Shown: piece by piece, positions 50,907 through 60,228 of the stretch
Layout of the letters: each line of letters starts with the position of its first letter
How positions within the stretch are numbered: position 1 is the first letter of the stretch
Assembly: GCF_021044885.1 (NCBI RefSeq)
Contig: NZ_JAJNOD010000001.1
Location: 1,612,001-1,676,000, forward strand
Direction: 5' to 3'
Length of the DNA stretch: 64,000 nucleotides
Source: Microbacterium nymphoidis
Lineage (GTDB): Bacteria; Actinomycetota; Actinomycetes; Actinomycetales; Microbacteriaceae
The notes under the pieces: model-generated
What the model was told of the DNA's origin: nothing
The model's database searches: none
The model's input: only the letters and a program-made list of their open reading frames with translations
Program-made: the position numbers and the translations under genes

Positions 50907-51815
50907 ATGTCTGCGCAGACCGCCGCCGGCCGAGCACGAGTCCTGCTCGCGCACGCCCACCCCGACGACGAGAGCTGCGCCACCGGAGGAACCATCGCGC
51001 GCCTTCTCAGCGAGGGCGCAGCGGTCACCGTCGTCACCTCCACCCAGGGCGAGCAGGGCAAGATCGCGGTCCCCGAACTCGCCCACCTGCACGTGGACCA
51101 GGACGATGCCCTCGGCCCGGAGCGCGCACGTGAGCTCGCCGACGCCATGTCGGCACTGGGAGTCACCGATCACCGCTACCTGGGCGGCGCCGGCCGCTTC
51201 CGCGACTCCGGCCGCATGGGCATCGCGGCCAACGACCGCCCCGACGCCTTCTGGCAGGCCGATCTCGACGAGGCGGGCGCGATGATGGCGGCGATCATCC
51301 GGGAGACCCGTCCCCACGCGGTCATCACCTACGACACCAACGGCGGATACGGCCACCCCGATCACATCCAGACCCACCGGGTTGCGATGCGGGGTGTGGA
51401 GCTCGCCGAGGACGCCGACGCCGACGTCGCGGGCGAGCCCTGGCGGGTTCCGCTGGTGTACTGGACCGCCGTGCCGCGTGAGCTCATCGTGGCCGAGCTG
51501 ACCGAGCTCGCCCAGCACGCCGACGAGCTCGGACTGTGGGTGGACCCCGATCCCGCCGAGTACCCCGACGGCGTCCACGACGACGCCGAGATCGATGTCG
51601 AGTACGACGTCGCGGATGTGCTCGATCTCAAGGCCGCGGCCCTGGACCGCCACCGCACGCAGCTCACGGTGAAGGGCCCGTACTGGGTCCTCGCCTCGGG
51701 ACGCGGCATGCGTATCCAGGACCGGGAGTGGTTCATCCGGGTGCGCGGCGGGCATCGCACGTCCGACACCTACGAGAGCGAGCTGATCCCCGCATCCGTG
51801 ATCGCGGCGGGCTGA
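50907..51815 (+). CDS. PIG-L/LmbE deacetylase, MshB-like
   Basis: A 302-residue zinc deacetylase. The metal motif AHPDDES (17-23) and the second ligand GHPDHIQTH are intact. LGGAGRFRDSG and TYDTNGGYGHPDH closely follow mycobacterial MshB, which deacetylates GlcNAc-inositol in mycothiol synthesis. It is, however, the first gene of an operon with a ROK regulator (1-bp gap) and an ABC importer. It may therefore be an MshB paralogue acting on an N-acetylated substrate that is taken up. GAAGGAG precedes the ATG. Whether this is the strain's only mshB cannot be seen here. Confidence 0.8.
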   Translation: MSAQTAAGRARVLLAHAHPDDESCATGGTIARLLSEGAAVTVVTSTQGEQGKIAVPELAHLHVDQDDALGPERARELADAMSALGVTDHRYLGGAGRFRDSGRMGIAANDRPDAFWQADLDEAGAMMAAIIRETRPHAVITYDTNGGYGHPDHIQTHRVAMRGVELAEDADADVAGEPWRVPLVYWTAVPRELIVAELTELAQHADELGLWVDPDPAEYPDGVHDDAEIDVEYDVADVLDLKAAALDRHRTQLTVKGPYWVLASGRGMRIQDREWFIRVRGGHRTSDTYESELIPASVIAAG

Positions 51816-51816
51816 G

Positions 51817-52941
51817 ATGCCCCGGCCCACCCTTGCCGTCGCCGACCGCCGTGCCCAGCGCGCGGCGGTGGTCGGCGCGCTCCATGACGGGCGCATGAGC
51901 CGCTCGCAGCTGGTGGAGCGCTTCGGCGTGAGCGGCGCGCTCATCACCCGCGTGGTGCGCGGCCTGCTCGATGACGGCCTGGTCCGCGAGCTGGGCGTGC
52001 AGACGCCGAGTGTCGGGCGCCCGCCGATGCAGCTGGAACTCTCCCGCGGCTACGGGGCTCTCATCGCCGTCTCCTGCACCGCCGATGGCGTGCAGATCCG
52101 CAGCAGCGATCTGCATCGAAAGCCGCTGCGCGAACTGGCCTCCCCCGACGGCAGCGCACCGCCCAGCCCTGAGGCACTCGTGGACCTCATCGGCGCCGTG
52201 ACCGCTCGCACTCCCTCGCTGATGGGTATCGGCGTGGCCGTTCCCGGTGTGGTCGATGCCGACACCGGCGACGTGAGCGAAGCGCCGGACCTCGGCTGGA
52301 GCGGCACCGTGCCGCTGCGTGCGATGCTCGCGGAGCGCTTCCGCGTGCCGGTCACGATCGACAACGACGTGAACCTCATGGTGACGGCCGAGCGCCAGAC
52401 GCTGCCCGATCCCATCCGTCGCAACGCGGTGTACCTCTATCTCGGCGCACGAGGAATCGGCGCCGGCCTCGTCGCAGGCGACCGGCTGGTTCGCGGATCC
52501 CACGGCGGTGCGGGAGAGATCGGGCTCATCCCCCTCGGACTCGGCGGCGCCGAGCTGTCGGACTTCGAGGACAACGTGTCGACCATGGCGATCGCGGCCC
52601 GCCTGGATGCGGCCGGCCACCACATCACCGGTCCCGTGATCCCGGCACTGCTCGATCTGGCCGATGCCGGAGACGAGTTCGCCATCGCCGTACGCCGCGA
52701 CATCATCGCGGCGTTCGCTCATGCGGTCACGCTGATGACCGCGATCCTCGACCCGGCAGCCGTGCTCCTCGGCGGCCACGCCCGCTCCTTCCGGGAGTCC
52801 GAGCGAGCGGAGATCGCCGCCTCCCTCGGATCGCACCTGCCCTTCCGGCCCGAGGTGATGTTCGCCCAGCACGGCCCCGCCGCCGTGCTGGATGCGGCAC
52901 GCGATCGGTGCTGGCGCAACGTGCTCGCGGGAGGCCTATGA
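51817..52941 (+). CDS. ROK family transcriptional regulator
   Basis: A 374-residue protein. The N-terminal winged helix (residues ~10-75, SRSQLVERFGVSGALITRVVRGLLDDGLVRE) is fused to a ROK sugar-kinase fold (~80-370) with IGVAVPGVVD, TIDNDVNL and HGGAGEIGLIPL. The usual zinc cluster CxCGxxGCxE is absent, replaced by GGAELSDFEDNVS, so the effector site is altered. It starts one base after the deacetylase stop and ends overlapping an ATG, inside the operon it presumably controls. The likely effector is a sugar or sugar-like part of the imported compound. Confidence 0.85.
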   Translation: MPRPTLAVADRRAQRAAVVGALHDGRMSRSQLVERFGVSGALITRVVRGLLDDGLVRELGVQTPSVGRPPMQLELSRGYGALIAVSCTADGVQIRSSDLHRKPLRELASPDGSAPPSPEALVDLIGAVTARTPSLMGIGVAVPGVVDADTGDVSEAPDLGWSGTVPLRAMLAERFRVPVTIDNDVNLMVTAERQTLPDPIRRNAVYLYLGARGIGAGLVAGDRLVRGSHGGAGEIGLIPLGLGGAELSDFEDNVSTMAIAARLDAAGHHITGPVIPALLDLADAGDEFAIAVRRDIIAAFAHAVTLMTAILDPAAVLLGGHARSFRESERAEIAASLGSHLPFRPEVMFAQHGPAAVLDAARDRCWRNVLAGGL

Positions 52942-53009
52942 AACGACCCCGCTCCCCCAGCTTCACCGTCCCCAACCCGACAACAGACATCGAAAGACAA
53001 GGAAGTCAC

Positions 53010-54140
53010 ATGGCACTCAACCGACTGCCTCGCCTGATCGCAGGCGTGGCGTTCACCGCCGCAGCAGGCCTCACCCTCGCCGGATGCGCCGGCGACGTCG
53101 CTCCCGCCGAGAACACCGGCACTCCGGAGGCCGGCGCCAGCAGCGCCGCTCCCGAGGGCACCACGGCTCCCTCCGATGGCCTCACGATCCTCACCGGTCG
53201 TGACAAGGACGAGGTCGCCTGGGTCGTCAGCGAGTTCGAGAAGGAGTTCCCCGCATACGCGGGCAAGGTCCAGACCGTCATCGCGGGCGCCCAGGACAAC
53301 CTCGACCGCATGCGCGCCGAGGCAGGGAACCCCCAGGCCGGATTCCTCTGGGGAGGCACCCAGCAGCAGTTCGAGCAGGCCGCGGCCGAGGGTCTCCTCG
53401 CGTCGTACACGCCGAAGTCGGACTCCGCCGTGCCCGACAAGTACAAGGATCCGAACCACCAGTGGATCGCCGAGATGCTGCTGCCGGAGGTGATCATCTA
53501 CAACTCCAACCTGCTCACCAAGGACACCGCCCCGCAGGACTGGGCCGACCTCGGCAAGCCGGAGTGGAAGGACAAGATCGTCATCCGCGACGTCATGGCC
53601 TCCGGCACGATGCGCACCATCTACGCATCGATCGTCTACTCGTCGTTCGCCAAGGACGGCTCGCCCGACGCCGGTTACGAGCTGCTGAAGCAGATCGACG
53701 CCAACACCGTCTCGTACGCGGCCAACCCGGACGACATGTACACGCAGCTGGACCAGGGCACGGGTCAGGTCACGGTGTGGAACATGCAGGACGCGCTCAT
53801 CCAGCCGCTGAAGAACAACCGGCCGTGGGGCTACATCATGCCCTCCTCGGGCGCTCCGGTGCTGGTCGACGGTGTCGGCATCATCAAGAACGACAAGCAG
53901 GAGGCCGCGGCGAAGGACTTCATGGACTTCCTGATGGATCCGACCATGCAGGCCAAGCTCGCCACCGACTACTACCAGATCCCGGCGATGGACATCCCGA
54001 CCGATCAGCAGCCCGATTGGATGAAGGCCGACGGCTTCAACATCAACGAGGCGAAGATCGACTGGAAGGTGTTCGCCGAGCACCAGGACGAGTGGATGAC
54101 GTACTGGGCTGACAACATCAAGGGCAAGGGCAACAGCTGA
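53010..54140 (+). CDS. ABC transporter substrate-binding lipoprotein (Fe/polyamine-type)
   Basis: A 376-residue family 1 extracellular binding protein. The signal peptide ends TLAGC with Cys26 as lipid anchor. The mature part (LTILTGRDKDEVAWVVSEFEKEFP, FLWGGTQQQFEQAAAEGLLASYTP, YNSNLLTKDTAPQDWADLGKPEWKDKIVIRD) resembles iron(III)/2-aminoethylphosphonate/putrescine-type binding proteins. The ATG at 53010 (AAGGAAG upstream) is preferred. ATG 52938 overlaps the ROK stop and would add 24 residues before the signal. Ligand unknown. Confidence 0.85.
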   Translation: MALNRLPRLIAGVAFTAAAGLTLAGCAGDVAPAENTGTPEAGASSAAPEGTTAPSDGLTILTGRDKDEVAWVVSEFEKEFPAYAGKVQTVIAGAQDNLDRMRAEAGNPQAGFLWGGTQQQFEQAAAEGLLASYTPKSDSAVPDKYKDPNHQWIAEMLLPEVIIYNSNLLTKDTAPQDWADLGKPEWKDKIVIRDVMASGTMRTIYASIVYSSFAKDGSPDAGYELLKQIDANTVSYAANPDDMYTQLDQGTGQVTVWNMQDALIQPLKNNRPWGYIMPSSGAPVLVDGVGIIKNDKQEAAAKDFMDFLMDPTMQAKLATDYYQIPAMDIPTDQQPDWMKADGFNINEAKIDWKVFAEHQDEWMTYWADNIKGKGNS

Positions 54141-54143
54141 TCC

Positions 54144-55229
54144 ATGGTCTCGGTCACCCTGCACAATCTGCACAAGTCATTCGCCCGTTCGGGCACCGTC
54201 GTCAACGGCCTCGATCTCGTGATCGAGGACGGCGAGTTCTTCACGCTGCTCGGCCCCTCCGGCTGCGGCAAGTCGACCACCCTGCGCATGATCGCCGGGT
54301 TCGAGGAGCCGGACGAGGGCACGATCCACTTCGATGAGCGCGATGTGACGTTCGCCCCGGCGAACAAGCGGGACGTGGGTCTGGTGTTCCAGAACTACGC
54401 GCTGTTCCCGCACATGTCCGTCGCCAAGAACGTGGGCTTCGGGCTGGACGTGCGCGGCGTGCGGGGTGCCGAGGCCGATCGGCGCATCGGCGACGTGCTG
54501 GCCCAGGTGGGCCTCACGGCGCAGCGCGATGCCCGTGTCGACGAGCTCTCGGGCGGGCAGCAGCAGCGTGTTGCGCTCGCCCGAGCGCTGGTCTTCCGTC
54601 CGCAGCTGTTGCTGCTGGACGAGCCGATGTCGAACCTGGACGCGAAACTGCGCCTGGAGATGCGTGGGGCGCTGCGCGACCTGCACGCGGAGACGGGCAT
54701 CACCTCGGTGTACGTCACGCACGATCAGGCGGAAGCCCTGGCGATGTCCACGCGCATCGCGGTGATGAACACCGCGGTGGTGCACCAGGTGGGTACCCCG
54801 GACCAGGTGTACTCCCGCCCGACCACGGCGTTCGTCGCCGGCTTCCTCGGTCGCAACAACCTGATGACGGCCACCGTGGCAACCGTCGCGGACGGCACGG
54901 CGACCCTGGTGCTGAACAACGGCTCCACCCTGGAGGCGCGCACCGTCAACGCCGCCCCGGGCGTCGACTTCACCCCCGGCGGCCGCGTGGTGACCACCGT
55001 GCGCGCGGAGTCGGTGCGCGTGGCGCAGGACGGCGAGACCGCCAACGTGGTCAGCGGCACGGTGGCCGACGTCGACTTCATCGGCTACTCCCTCTCCTGT
55101 GAGCTGGACAGCGCCCTCGGGCGCATCAAGGTGGATCTCACCGGTTCTCACCGCCGCCCCGAGCGCGGCGACACGATGCGTGTGGTGCTGCCGGTCGACG
55201 CCGTCTACACCGTCCCTGCGGAGGACTGA
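54144..55229 (+). CDS. ABC transporter ATP-binding protein (FbpC/PotA-like)
   Basis: A 361-residue ATPase. Walker A is GPSGCGKST (near residue 38), the Q-loop LVFQNYALFPHM, the signature ELSGGQQQRVALARAL, Walker B LLLLDEPMSNLD, the H-loop YVTHDQ, and a C-terminal TOBE-type domain (~240-360). It energises the importer formed with the binding protein and the fused permease. Its stop overlaps the permease start (TGATG). Confidence 0.9.
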   Translation: MVSVTLHNLHKSFARSGTVVNGLDLVIEDGEFFTLLGPSGCGKSTTLRMIAGFEEPDEGTIHFDERDVTFAPANKRDVGLVFQNYALFPHMSVAKNVGFGLDVRGVRGAEADRRIGDVLAQVGLTAQRDARVDELSGGQQQRVALARALVFRPQLLLLDEPMSNLDAKLRLEMRGALRDLHAETGITSVYVTHDQAEALAMSTRIAVMNTAVVHQVGTPDQVYSRPTTAFVAGFLGRNNLMTATVATVADGTATLVLNNGSTLEARTVNAAPGVDFTPGGRVVTTVRAESVRVAQDGETANVVSGTVADVDFIGYSLSCELDSALGRIKVDLTGSHRRPERGDTMRVVLPVDAVYTVPAED

Positions 55230-56971
55230 TGGCCTCCCTCACCCACGCGCAACGCGTCACCGGCCCCAGCAAGCGGCCCTCGTGGATCCGCCGCCGCTGG
55301 TCCACCGTGCTGACGCTCGCCGTCCTGCTCATCGTCCTGTTCGGCTACGTCATCGGCCCGATGATCGCCACGGCGCGGCGCAGCGTCTCCCAGGACAAGG
55401 CGGCCGTCCTCGGGTTCTCTTTCAAGGCCTGGGGCGATTTCTTCGCCAATCCGGCGCAGACCTCGGCCATCGGCGGATCCATCCTGGTCTCCGTGCTCTC
55501 GGTGATCTGCGCCGGGGTGCTCGGCACCGCCGTGGCCATCCTCCTCACCCGGTGGGAGTTCCCGGGCCGGCGCATCCTGCAGGTGCTGGCGATGCTGCCC
55601 ATCGCCCTCCCGCCGCTCATGGGCGTGTGGTCGTTCAAGCTCCTGTTCGGCGTGGGCGGTCGCATTCCGTTCGCCATGCAGGAGTGGTTCGGGCTGGATC
55701 AGAAGATGTTCTGGTTGCAGGGCATGGCGGGTGTGCTCATCGTGCACGCCATGACGATGTACCCGTACTTCTACCTCACCGTCTCGGCCGCCCTGGTCAA
55801 CGCGGACGCCTCGCTGGAGGAGGCTGCAGCATCGATGGGCGCAGGCAAGGCACGCATCTGGATGCGCGTGATCCTGCCGATGCTGACCCCCGCCCTGGTG
55901 GCAGGGTCCCTCATCACGTTCATGTCGGCGATGAGCTCCTATACGGCGCCTCTGCTGTTCCAGTACACCGACGTGATGACACAGCAGATCGTCATAGCCA
56001 AGACCAACGGCGACATGCGCCTGGCCTCGATCATCTCGACCACCCTGGCCATCATCTCGATCGCATTCCTCGCCATCATCCGCTCCTACGAGCAGCGAAA
56101 GGTGTACCGGACGCAGTCGAAGGGCGGCGGTCGCAAGCGGTCGACACTCACCAGCACACCGGCGAAGGTCGTGCTGCTGGTGATCTCCATCCCGGTCACC
56201 GTCTTCCTGGTGCTGCCGATCATCATGATCGCCGTGCTCTCCGTCACCGCGAAGGGCGGCTGGCTGATGAGCGTGCTGCCCACCGGATGGACGCTCGAGT
56301 GGTGGGCGCGTATGTTCACCGGCTTCGACTTCTGGCGCCCGGTGACCAACTCGCTGCTGATGAGCGTGATCGCCGTCGGCGGTGCGATCCTCCTGGGCGC
56401 GGGCGCGGCGTACGTGATGAGCCGCATGAAGTTCCGCGGCAAGCTGGCCCTGGACATCGCGGTGATGCTGCCGTGGGCGCTGCCGGGGACGGTGGTGGCG
56501 ATCAACCTCATCACCGCGTTCTCCAGCCCCTCGCCGTTCGCGTTCGGCAACGTGCTGGTCGGGACTTTCGCGATCCTGCCGCTGGCGTACTTCGTGCGGT
56601 TCAATCCGCTCATCTTCCGCTCGACGTTCGCCTCCCTCAGCCAGCTCGACCCGAACCTCGAAGATGCCGCCCGTAGCCTCGGAGCCACCTGGTGGTACTC
56701 CTTCCGCCGGGTCGTGCTCCCGCTGATCTCCCGCGGCATCATGGCCGGCGCGCTGCTCGCCTTCGTCGACGGCGTCGGCGAGTTCGTCGCCAGCGTGCTG
56801 ATCTACACCCCCGACTGGGTGCCCCTGTCGATCGCCGTCAACAACGAGAACTACCAGGGCAACATCGGCATCGGCTCGGTCTACGGCATGATCCAGGTCT
56901 TCCTGGTGCTGATCGTGCTGGCCGTCACCAACCGCATGGGTGCGCGAAACGGCGCACCTGCCGCCCTCTGA
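55229..56971 (+). CDS. ABC transporter permease, two-domain (FbpB/SfuB-like)
   Basis: A 580-residue permease holding both membrane halves in one chain, with about 12 helices. Two EAA-type loops are visible: EEAAASMGAGKARIWMRVILPMLTP (~205-230) and EDAARSLGATWWYSFRRVVLPLIS (~475-500). The single-chain form is typical of iron(III) and 2-aminoethylphosphonate importers. It overlaps the ATPase gene, and the lyase gene follows after 31 bp, supporting one transcript. Confidence 0.9.
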   Translation: MASLTHAQRVTGPSKRPSWIRRRWSTVLTLAVLLIVLFGYVIGPMIATARRSVSQDKAAVLGFSFKAWGDFFANPAQTSAIGGSILVSVLSVICAGVLGTAVAILLTRWEFPGRRILQVLAMLPIALPPLMGVWSFKLLFGVGGRIPFAMQEWFGLDQKMFWLQGMAGVLIVHAMTMYPYFYLTVSAALVNADASLEEAAASMGAGKARIWMRVILPMLTPALVAGSLITFMSAMSSYTAPLLFQYTDVMTQQIVIAKTNGDMRLASIISTTLAIISIAFLAIIRSYEQRKVYRTQSKGGGRKRSTLTSTPAKVVLLVISIPVTVFLVLPIIMIAVLSVTAKGGWLMSVLPTGWTLEWWARMFTGFDFWRPVTNSLLMSVIAVGGAILLGAGAAYVMSRMKFRGKLALDIAVMLPWALPGTVVAINLITAFSSPSPFAFGNVLVGTFAILPLAYFVRFNPLIFRSTFASLSQLDPNLEDAARSLGATWWYSFRRVVLPLISRGIMAGALLAFVDGVGEFVASVLIYTPDWVPLSIAVNNENYQGNIGIGSVYGMIQVFLVLIVLAVTNRMGARNGAPAAL

Positions 56972-57002
56972 ACCGATCAGAAGTACCGAAGGAAACAACG
57001 AA

Positions 57003-58508
57003 ATGAACCGCGACGAGATCGTCCAGCGCGACGGCGACGTCTTCCCCGGCGCGAGCTACACCACCGCTGTGCTGCGCCCCGCCTACGACGAGGCCAAGCG
57101 CATGCTGCTGCCGTCGATGATGCAGATCCACCGCGCCCATCTCCTCATGCTCCACACCGCGGGCATCCTCAACGACACGGATGCGGCCACCATCGCCCGC
57201 TCCCTCGACGAGCTCGACCTGGACGCCCTGGCCGCCAGTGAGTACACCGGCGAGTACGAGGACCTGTTCTTCACGGTGGAACACCGCATGATGGAGATCG
57301 GCGGCGACGTCACCGGTAGCCTGCACACCGCTCGAAGCCGCAACGACATGGGCATGACGCTGTACCGCATGGTCATGCGCCACCAGCTGGTGCGCGTGCT
57401 GGAGGCCGCCGGCGAGCTCTATGAGACGCTCGTGCGTCTGGGGGCCGAGCATGCGGACACGCTCAACCTCGAGCACACCCACACCCAGCCCGCGCAGCCC
57501 TCGATCCTGGGCCATCGCTTCCTCGCCATCGCCGACGTGCTCGGGCGCGACATCCGTCGCGTGCAGCAGGCGTACGCCTCGCTGGACTACTCCCCCATGG
57601 GCGGCGCGGCCCTCACCGGCACCGGCTTCCCGATCAACCGCGAGCACATGGCCGAGCTGCTCGGCTTCCGCGGCCTCGTGGAGAACTCCTATGACGCCGT
57701 GGCCGCCACCGACTACATCGCACACTCCGCGATCACGCTGCAGCTCATGGCGGTGGACACCGGCCGCAGCTGCGTCGACTTCCTGAACTGGTGCACCGCC
57801 GAGTTCGGTCTCTACCGCGTGGCCGCCCCCTACGTGCAGATCTCCTCGATCATGCCGCAGAAGCGCAACCCGGTGTCCATCGAGCACTCCCGCTCGCTGC
57901 TGTCCGCGGCCTCGGCGAGCGCGGCGACCGTGCTCACGATGATGCACAACACGCCGTACGGCGACATCGTCGACACGGAGGACGACCTGCAGCCGCACAT
58001 CTGGCGCGCGGTGGACATCCTCACGAACGTCCTGCAGCTGCTCACCGGCGTGCTCGGCACCATCCAGGTCAACACCGACGTGATGCGTGAGCGTGCACTG
58101 GCATCGTTCGCCAACGCGACCGAGCTCGCCGACACCCTCGTCCGCGACGGCGGCCTGACGTTCACGCAGGCGCACACCATCGTGTCGCGTGTCGTCCGTG
58201 AGGCGGACGCGGCCGGCATCACCGACGTGCGCACCATCGACCCCGAGCGCGTGCACGCCATCGCTCGCGAGGTGGTTGGGCACGACGTGGCGCTGACGCC
58301 GGCAGACATGGCGCGCGCGCTCAACGCCGACAACTTCGTCGCGGTGCGCACCTCCACGGGCGGTGCCGCGCCGAGCGAGGTCGCCCGCATGGCGGCCGAG
58401 CGCGCCGAGGTCGCCACCGAGTTCCGCGGCTGGCTGGACGATGTCCGCTCTCACCTCGCGAGCGTCGACCAGCGCCTGCGCGATGAGACCGCGGCGCTGC
58501 GCGGCTGA
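57003..58508 (+). CDS. Argininosuccinate lyase/fumarase-superfamily lyase
   Basis: A 501-residue lyase. The superfamily signature SSIMPQKRNP is at 281-290, with LHTARSRNDMG (108-118) and EHTHTQPAQP (157-166, catalytic His region). Enzymes of this family cleave C-N or C-O bonds and release fumarate. The N-terminal WGGRF of true ArgH is missing and the neighbours are not arginine genes. A different substrate is likely, for example an N-substituted aspartate such as an EDDS-like aminopolycarboxylate, for which ArgH-like lyases are known. AAGGAAAC precedes the ATG. The assignment beyond the superfamily is inference. Confidence 0.82.
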   Translation: MNRDEIVQRDGDVFPGASYTTAVLRPAYDEAKRMLLPSMMQIHRAHLLMLHTAGILNDTDAATIARSLDELDLDALAASEYTGEYEDLFFTVEHRMMEIGGDVTGSLHTARSRNDMGMTLYRMVMRHQLVRVLEAAGELYETLVRLGAEHADTLNLEHTHTQPAQPSILGHRFLAIADVLGRDIRRVQQAYASLDYSPMGGAALTGTGFPINREHMAELLGFRGLVENSYDAVAATDYIAHSAITLQLMAVDTGRSCVDFLNWCTAEFGLYRVAAPYVQISSIMPQKRNPVSIEHSRSLLSAASASAATVLTMMHNTPYGDIVDTEDDLQPHIWRAVDILTNVLQLLTGVLGTIQVNTDVMRERALASFANATELADTLVRDGGLTFTQAHTIVSRVVREADAAGITDVRTIDPERVHAIAREVVGHDVALTPADMARALNADNFVAVRTSTGGAAPSEVARMAAERAEVATEFRGWLDDVRSHLASVDQRLRDETAALRG

Positions 58509-58518
58509 CGGCGACATC

Positions 58519-59526
58519 GTGACTGCATCCGTGCCGGAGGCGGCGGGTACCGTCCTCGGGATCGACTTCGGTGGCACCAAGGTGGAGCTGCGCATCGAGC
58601 GCGAACCCGGCTCGGTCACGCCGATTCCGCTGGGCCTGCTCAGCACCGCGCTGACAGGTCCGGACGGACGGGTCGTTCCCGATCCCGACGCTGCGCACCG
58701 CACGCCCTCCGCCGATGTCCGGCTGGAGATCGGCGCGGGCGAATCGGCCGACAGCGTGCTCGGGCGCACCTTCGACATCGCGCGCGCCCTCGTCGACGCG
58801 GCGGGCGGGGTGGACGCCGTCGGCGTCTCCACGCCCGGCATCGTCCTCGATGACCGCGTCGATCTCGCCCCCAACGTGGTGGGGTGGGGTGACCTGTCGC
58901 TGTCGGACCGGCTGCGCGACGGGCTCGGCGCCGAGCGGATCGTGGTGGAGAACGATGTGAAGGCGGCTGCCCTCGCGGAGGCCCGCCAGGGCACGCTGGT
59001 GGATGCAGACCCCGGACTCTATGTGAATCTGGGCACGGGCATCGCGATCGCGCCGGTGCTCGGCGGTGCCGTGCTGCGCGGCGCACACGGCGCAGCCGGC
59101 GAGATCGGCTACGGCGTGGTGGGTCCCCTGCCGGACTGGTCCGGCGGCGGCGCCCCGCTCGAGGAGTACGCCGGAGGCGGCGGACTGCTGCGACGGGTGA
59201 CGGCATCGGGTCTGGGAATCGCCGACGTCCCCTCCCTGGTGGCCGCCTCCACCAGCGGGCACGAGAGCGCCACACGCTTCTGGCTCGACGCCGTGGACGA
59301 GCTGGCACGCCACCTCGTCACCGCCACGCTGACCATCGACCCGGAGCGCGTCACGCTCGGCGGCGGCATGGTGCGCGCCGGCCGGGCGCTGATCGATCCG
59401 CTGCACGGGCGGCTCGCATCGGCCCTGCCGTACCCGCCCGAGGTCGTGGTGTCGGCGTTCGGCGCCCGCGCGGCGCTGATCGGCGCCTGCATCCTCGCCC
59501 GCGACGCTCTCGCACATCACGACTGA
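58519..59526 (+). CDS. ROK family sugar kinase
   Basis: A 335-residue kinase of the ROK family. The phosphate loop IDFGGTKVE is near residue 15, followed by GVSTPGIVLDDRVDLAPNVVGW, the catalytic Asp in VVENDVKAAALAE, and NLGTGIAIAPVLGGAVLRGAHGAAGEIGY. As in the operon's ROK regulator, the zinc motif CxCGxxGCxE is replaced (SGGGAPLEEYAGG). Typical substrates are glucose, ManNAc, GlcNAc and fructose. The GTG starts 10 bp after the lyase stop. The presence of a sugar kinase implies a sugar part in the compound degraded by the operon. Confidence 0.84.
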   Translation: MTASVPEAAGTVLGIDFGGTKVELRIEREPGSVTPIPLGLLSTALTGPDGRVVPDPDAAHRTPSADVRLEIGAGESADSVLGRTFDIARALVDAAGGVDAVGVSTPGIVLDDRVDLAPNVVGWGDLSLSDRLRDGLGAERIVVENDVKAAALAEARQGTLVDADPGLYVNLGTGIAIAPVLGGAVLRGAHGAAGEIGYGVVGPLPDWSGGGAPLEEYAGGGGLLRRVTASGLGIADVPSLVAASTSGHESATRFWLDAVDELARHLVTATLTIDPERVTLGGGMVRAGRALIDPLHGRLASALPYPPEVVVSAFGARAALIGACILARDALAHHD

Positions 59527-59586
59527 TCCGATCCGGCCCTGGCCACTCCAACGGCGGGGCCGGATCGCCACCATCCAGGAGATGAC

Positions 59587-60135
59587 ATGACCGAACCGAC
59601 CGCCGAACTCGCCGCAGAGCGCTCCCTCGCCACCCACCTCGTGCAGAAGGGACACGCGATGCGCGCCGCCGCCGTCGCCCGGCCCGCACAAGAGGACTGG
59701 GACGAGGTCATCGAGGCGCGATGCGTCGCGGACGACCACACCGGCGTCCGCAAACTCGCCATCCGGGAGTTCTCCTTCCTCGGCGACGGCGGTGCCGACA
59801 TCGGCGGCTGGAACCTCGGTCCGTCCTCGCCCGAGTACCTGCTCGGGGTGATCAGCACCTGCCTCACGCACACGTTCCTCTGCCTCGCGGCGATGCGGGA
59901 CCTGCCGCTGAATCGCGTCGAGGTCCGCGTGCAGGCGAACAACAACGACGCGGGGTTCTTCGGCGTGAGCAGCGACCGCCCCACCCAGCCCCACGACATC
60001 CGCATCCACGTGGAGCTGGACGCCCCCACGCTGTCGGCGGAGGAACGACGAGCGTTCATCGCCGAGGCCGAGGCGACCTGCCCCGTGGTGAAGGCGCTGC
60101 GCGAACCCCAGTCTCTGACTCTCGTCTCGGGGTAG
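59587..60135 (+). CDS. OsmC family protein
   Basis: A 182-residue OsmC/Ohr-like protein, a cytosolic thiol-dependent peroxidase fold. The two redox cysteines are Cys92 (VISTCLTHTFL) and Cys165 (EATCPVVKAL), each in the usual context. The final helix-strand is ALREPQSLTL. AGGAG precedes the ATG. The gene lies 60 bp after the kinase gene, likely the last of the operon, with a hairpin after it. An OsmC in a catabolic operon may guard against peroxides or bind an intermediate. Confidence 0.83.
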   Translation: MTEPTAELAAERSLATHLVQKGHAMRAAAVARPAQEDWDEVIEARCVADDHTGVRKLAIREFSFLGDGGADIGGWNLGPSSPEYLLGVISTCLTHTFLCLAAMRDLPLNRVEVRVQANNNDAGFFGVSSDRPTQPHDIRIHVELDAPTLSAEERRAFIAEAEATCPVVKALREPQSLTLVSG

Positions 60136-60159
60136 TCCTCGCCCCACACCGCGAGATAT

Positions 60160-60207
60160 CAAACACGTCCGAGAGACCCTGCATCCGGGGCATCTCGGAC
60201 GTGTTTG
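60160..60207. terminator. Hairpin terminator after the OsmC gene
   Basis: Perfect 15-bp arms (CAAACACGTCCGAGA at 60160-60174 and its complement at 60193-60207) with an 18-base loop, between the OsmC gene and the GntR promoter. Confidence 0.78.
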
Positions 60208-60228
60208 CGTTTCGGTAGGAATGGTTAG

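Noticed and set aside
50907..51815. Firm assignment as the mycothiol gene mshB
   Set aside because: Motifs fit MshB, but the operon context (ROK, ABC importer, lyase) makes a paralogue equally likely, so no gene symbol is given.
57003..58508. Assignment as argH
   Set aside because: It lacks the N-terminal WGGRF region and arginine-pathway neighbours, and lies within a catabolic-type operon.
55205..58994. Two long reverse frames opposite the permease, lyase and kinase genes
   Set aside because: Low-complexity Arg/His/Gln/Glu-rich shadows. The forward frames carry complete family motifs.
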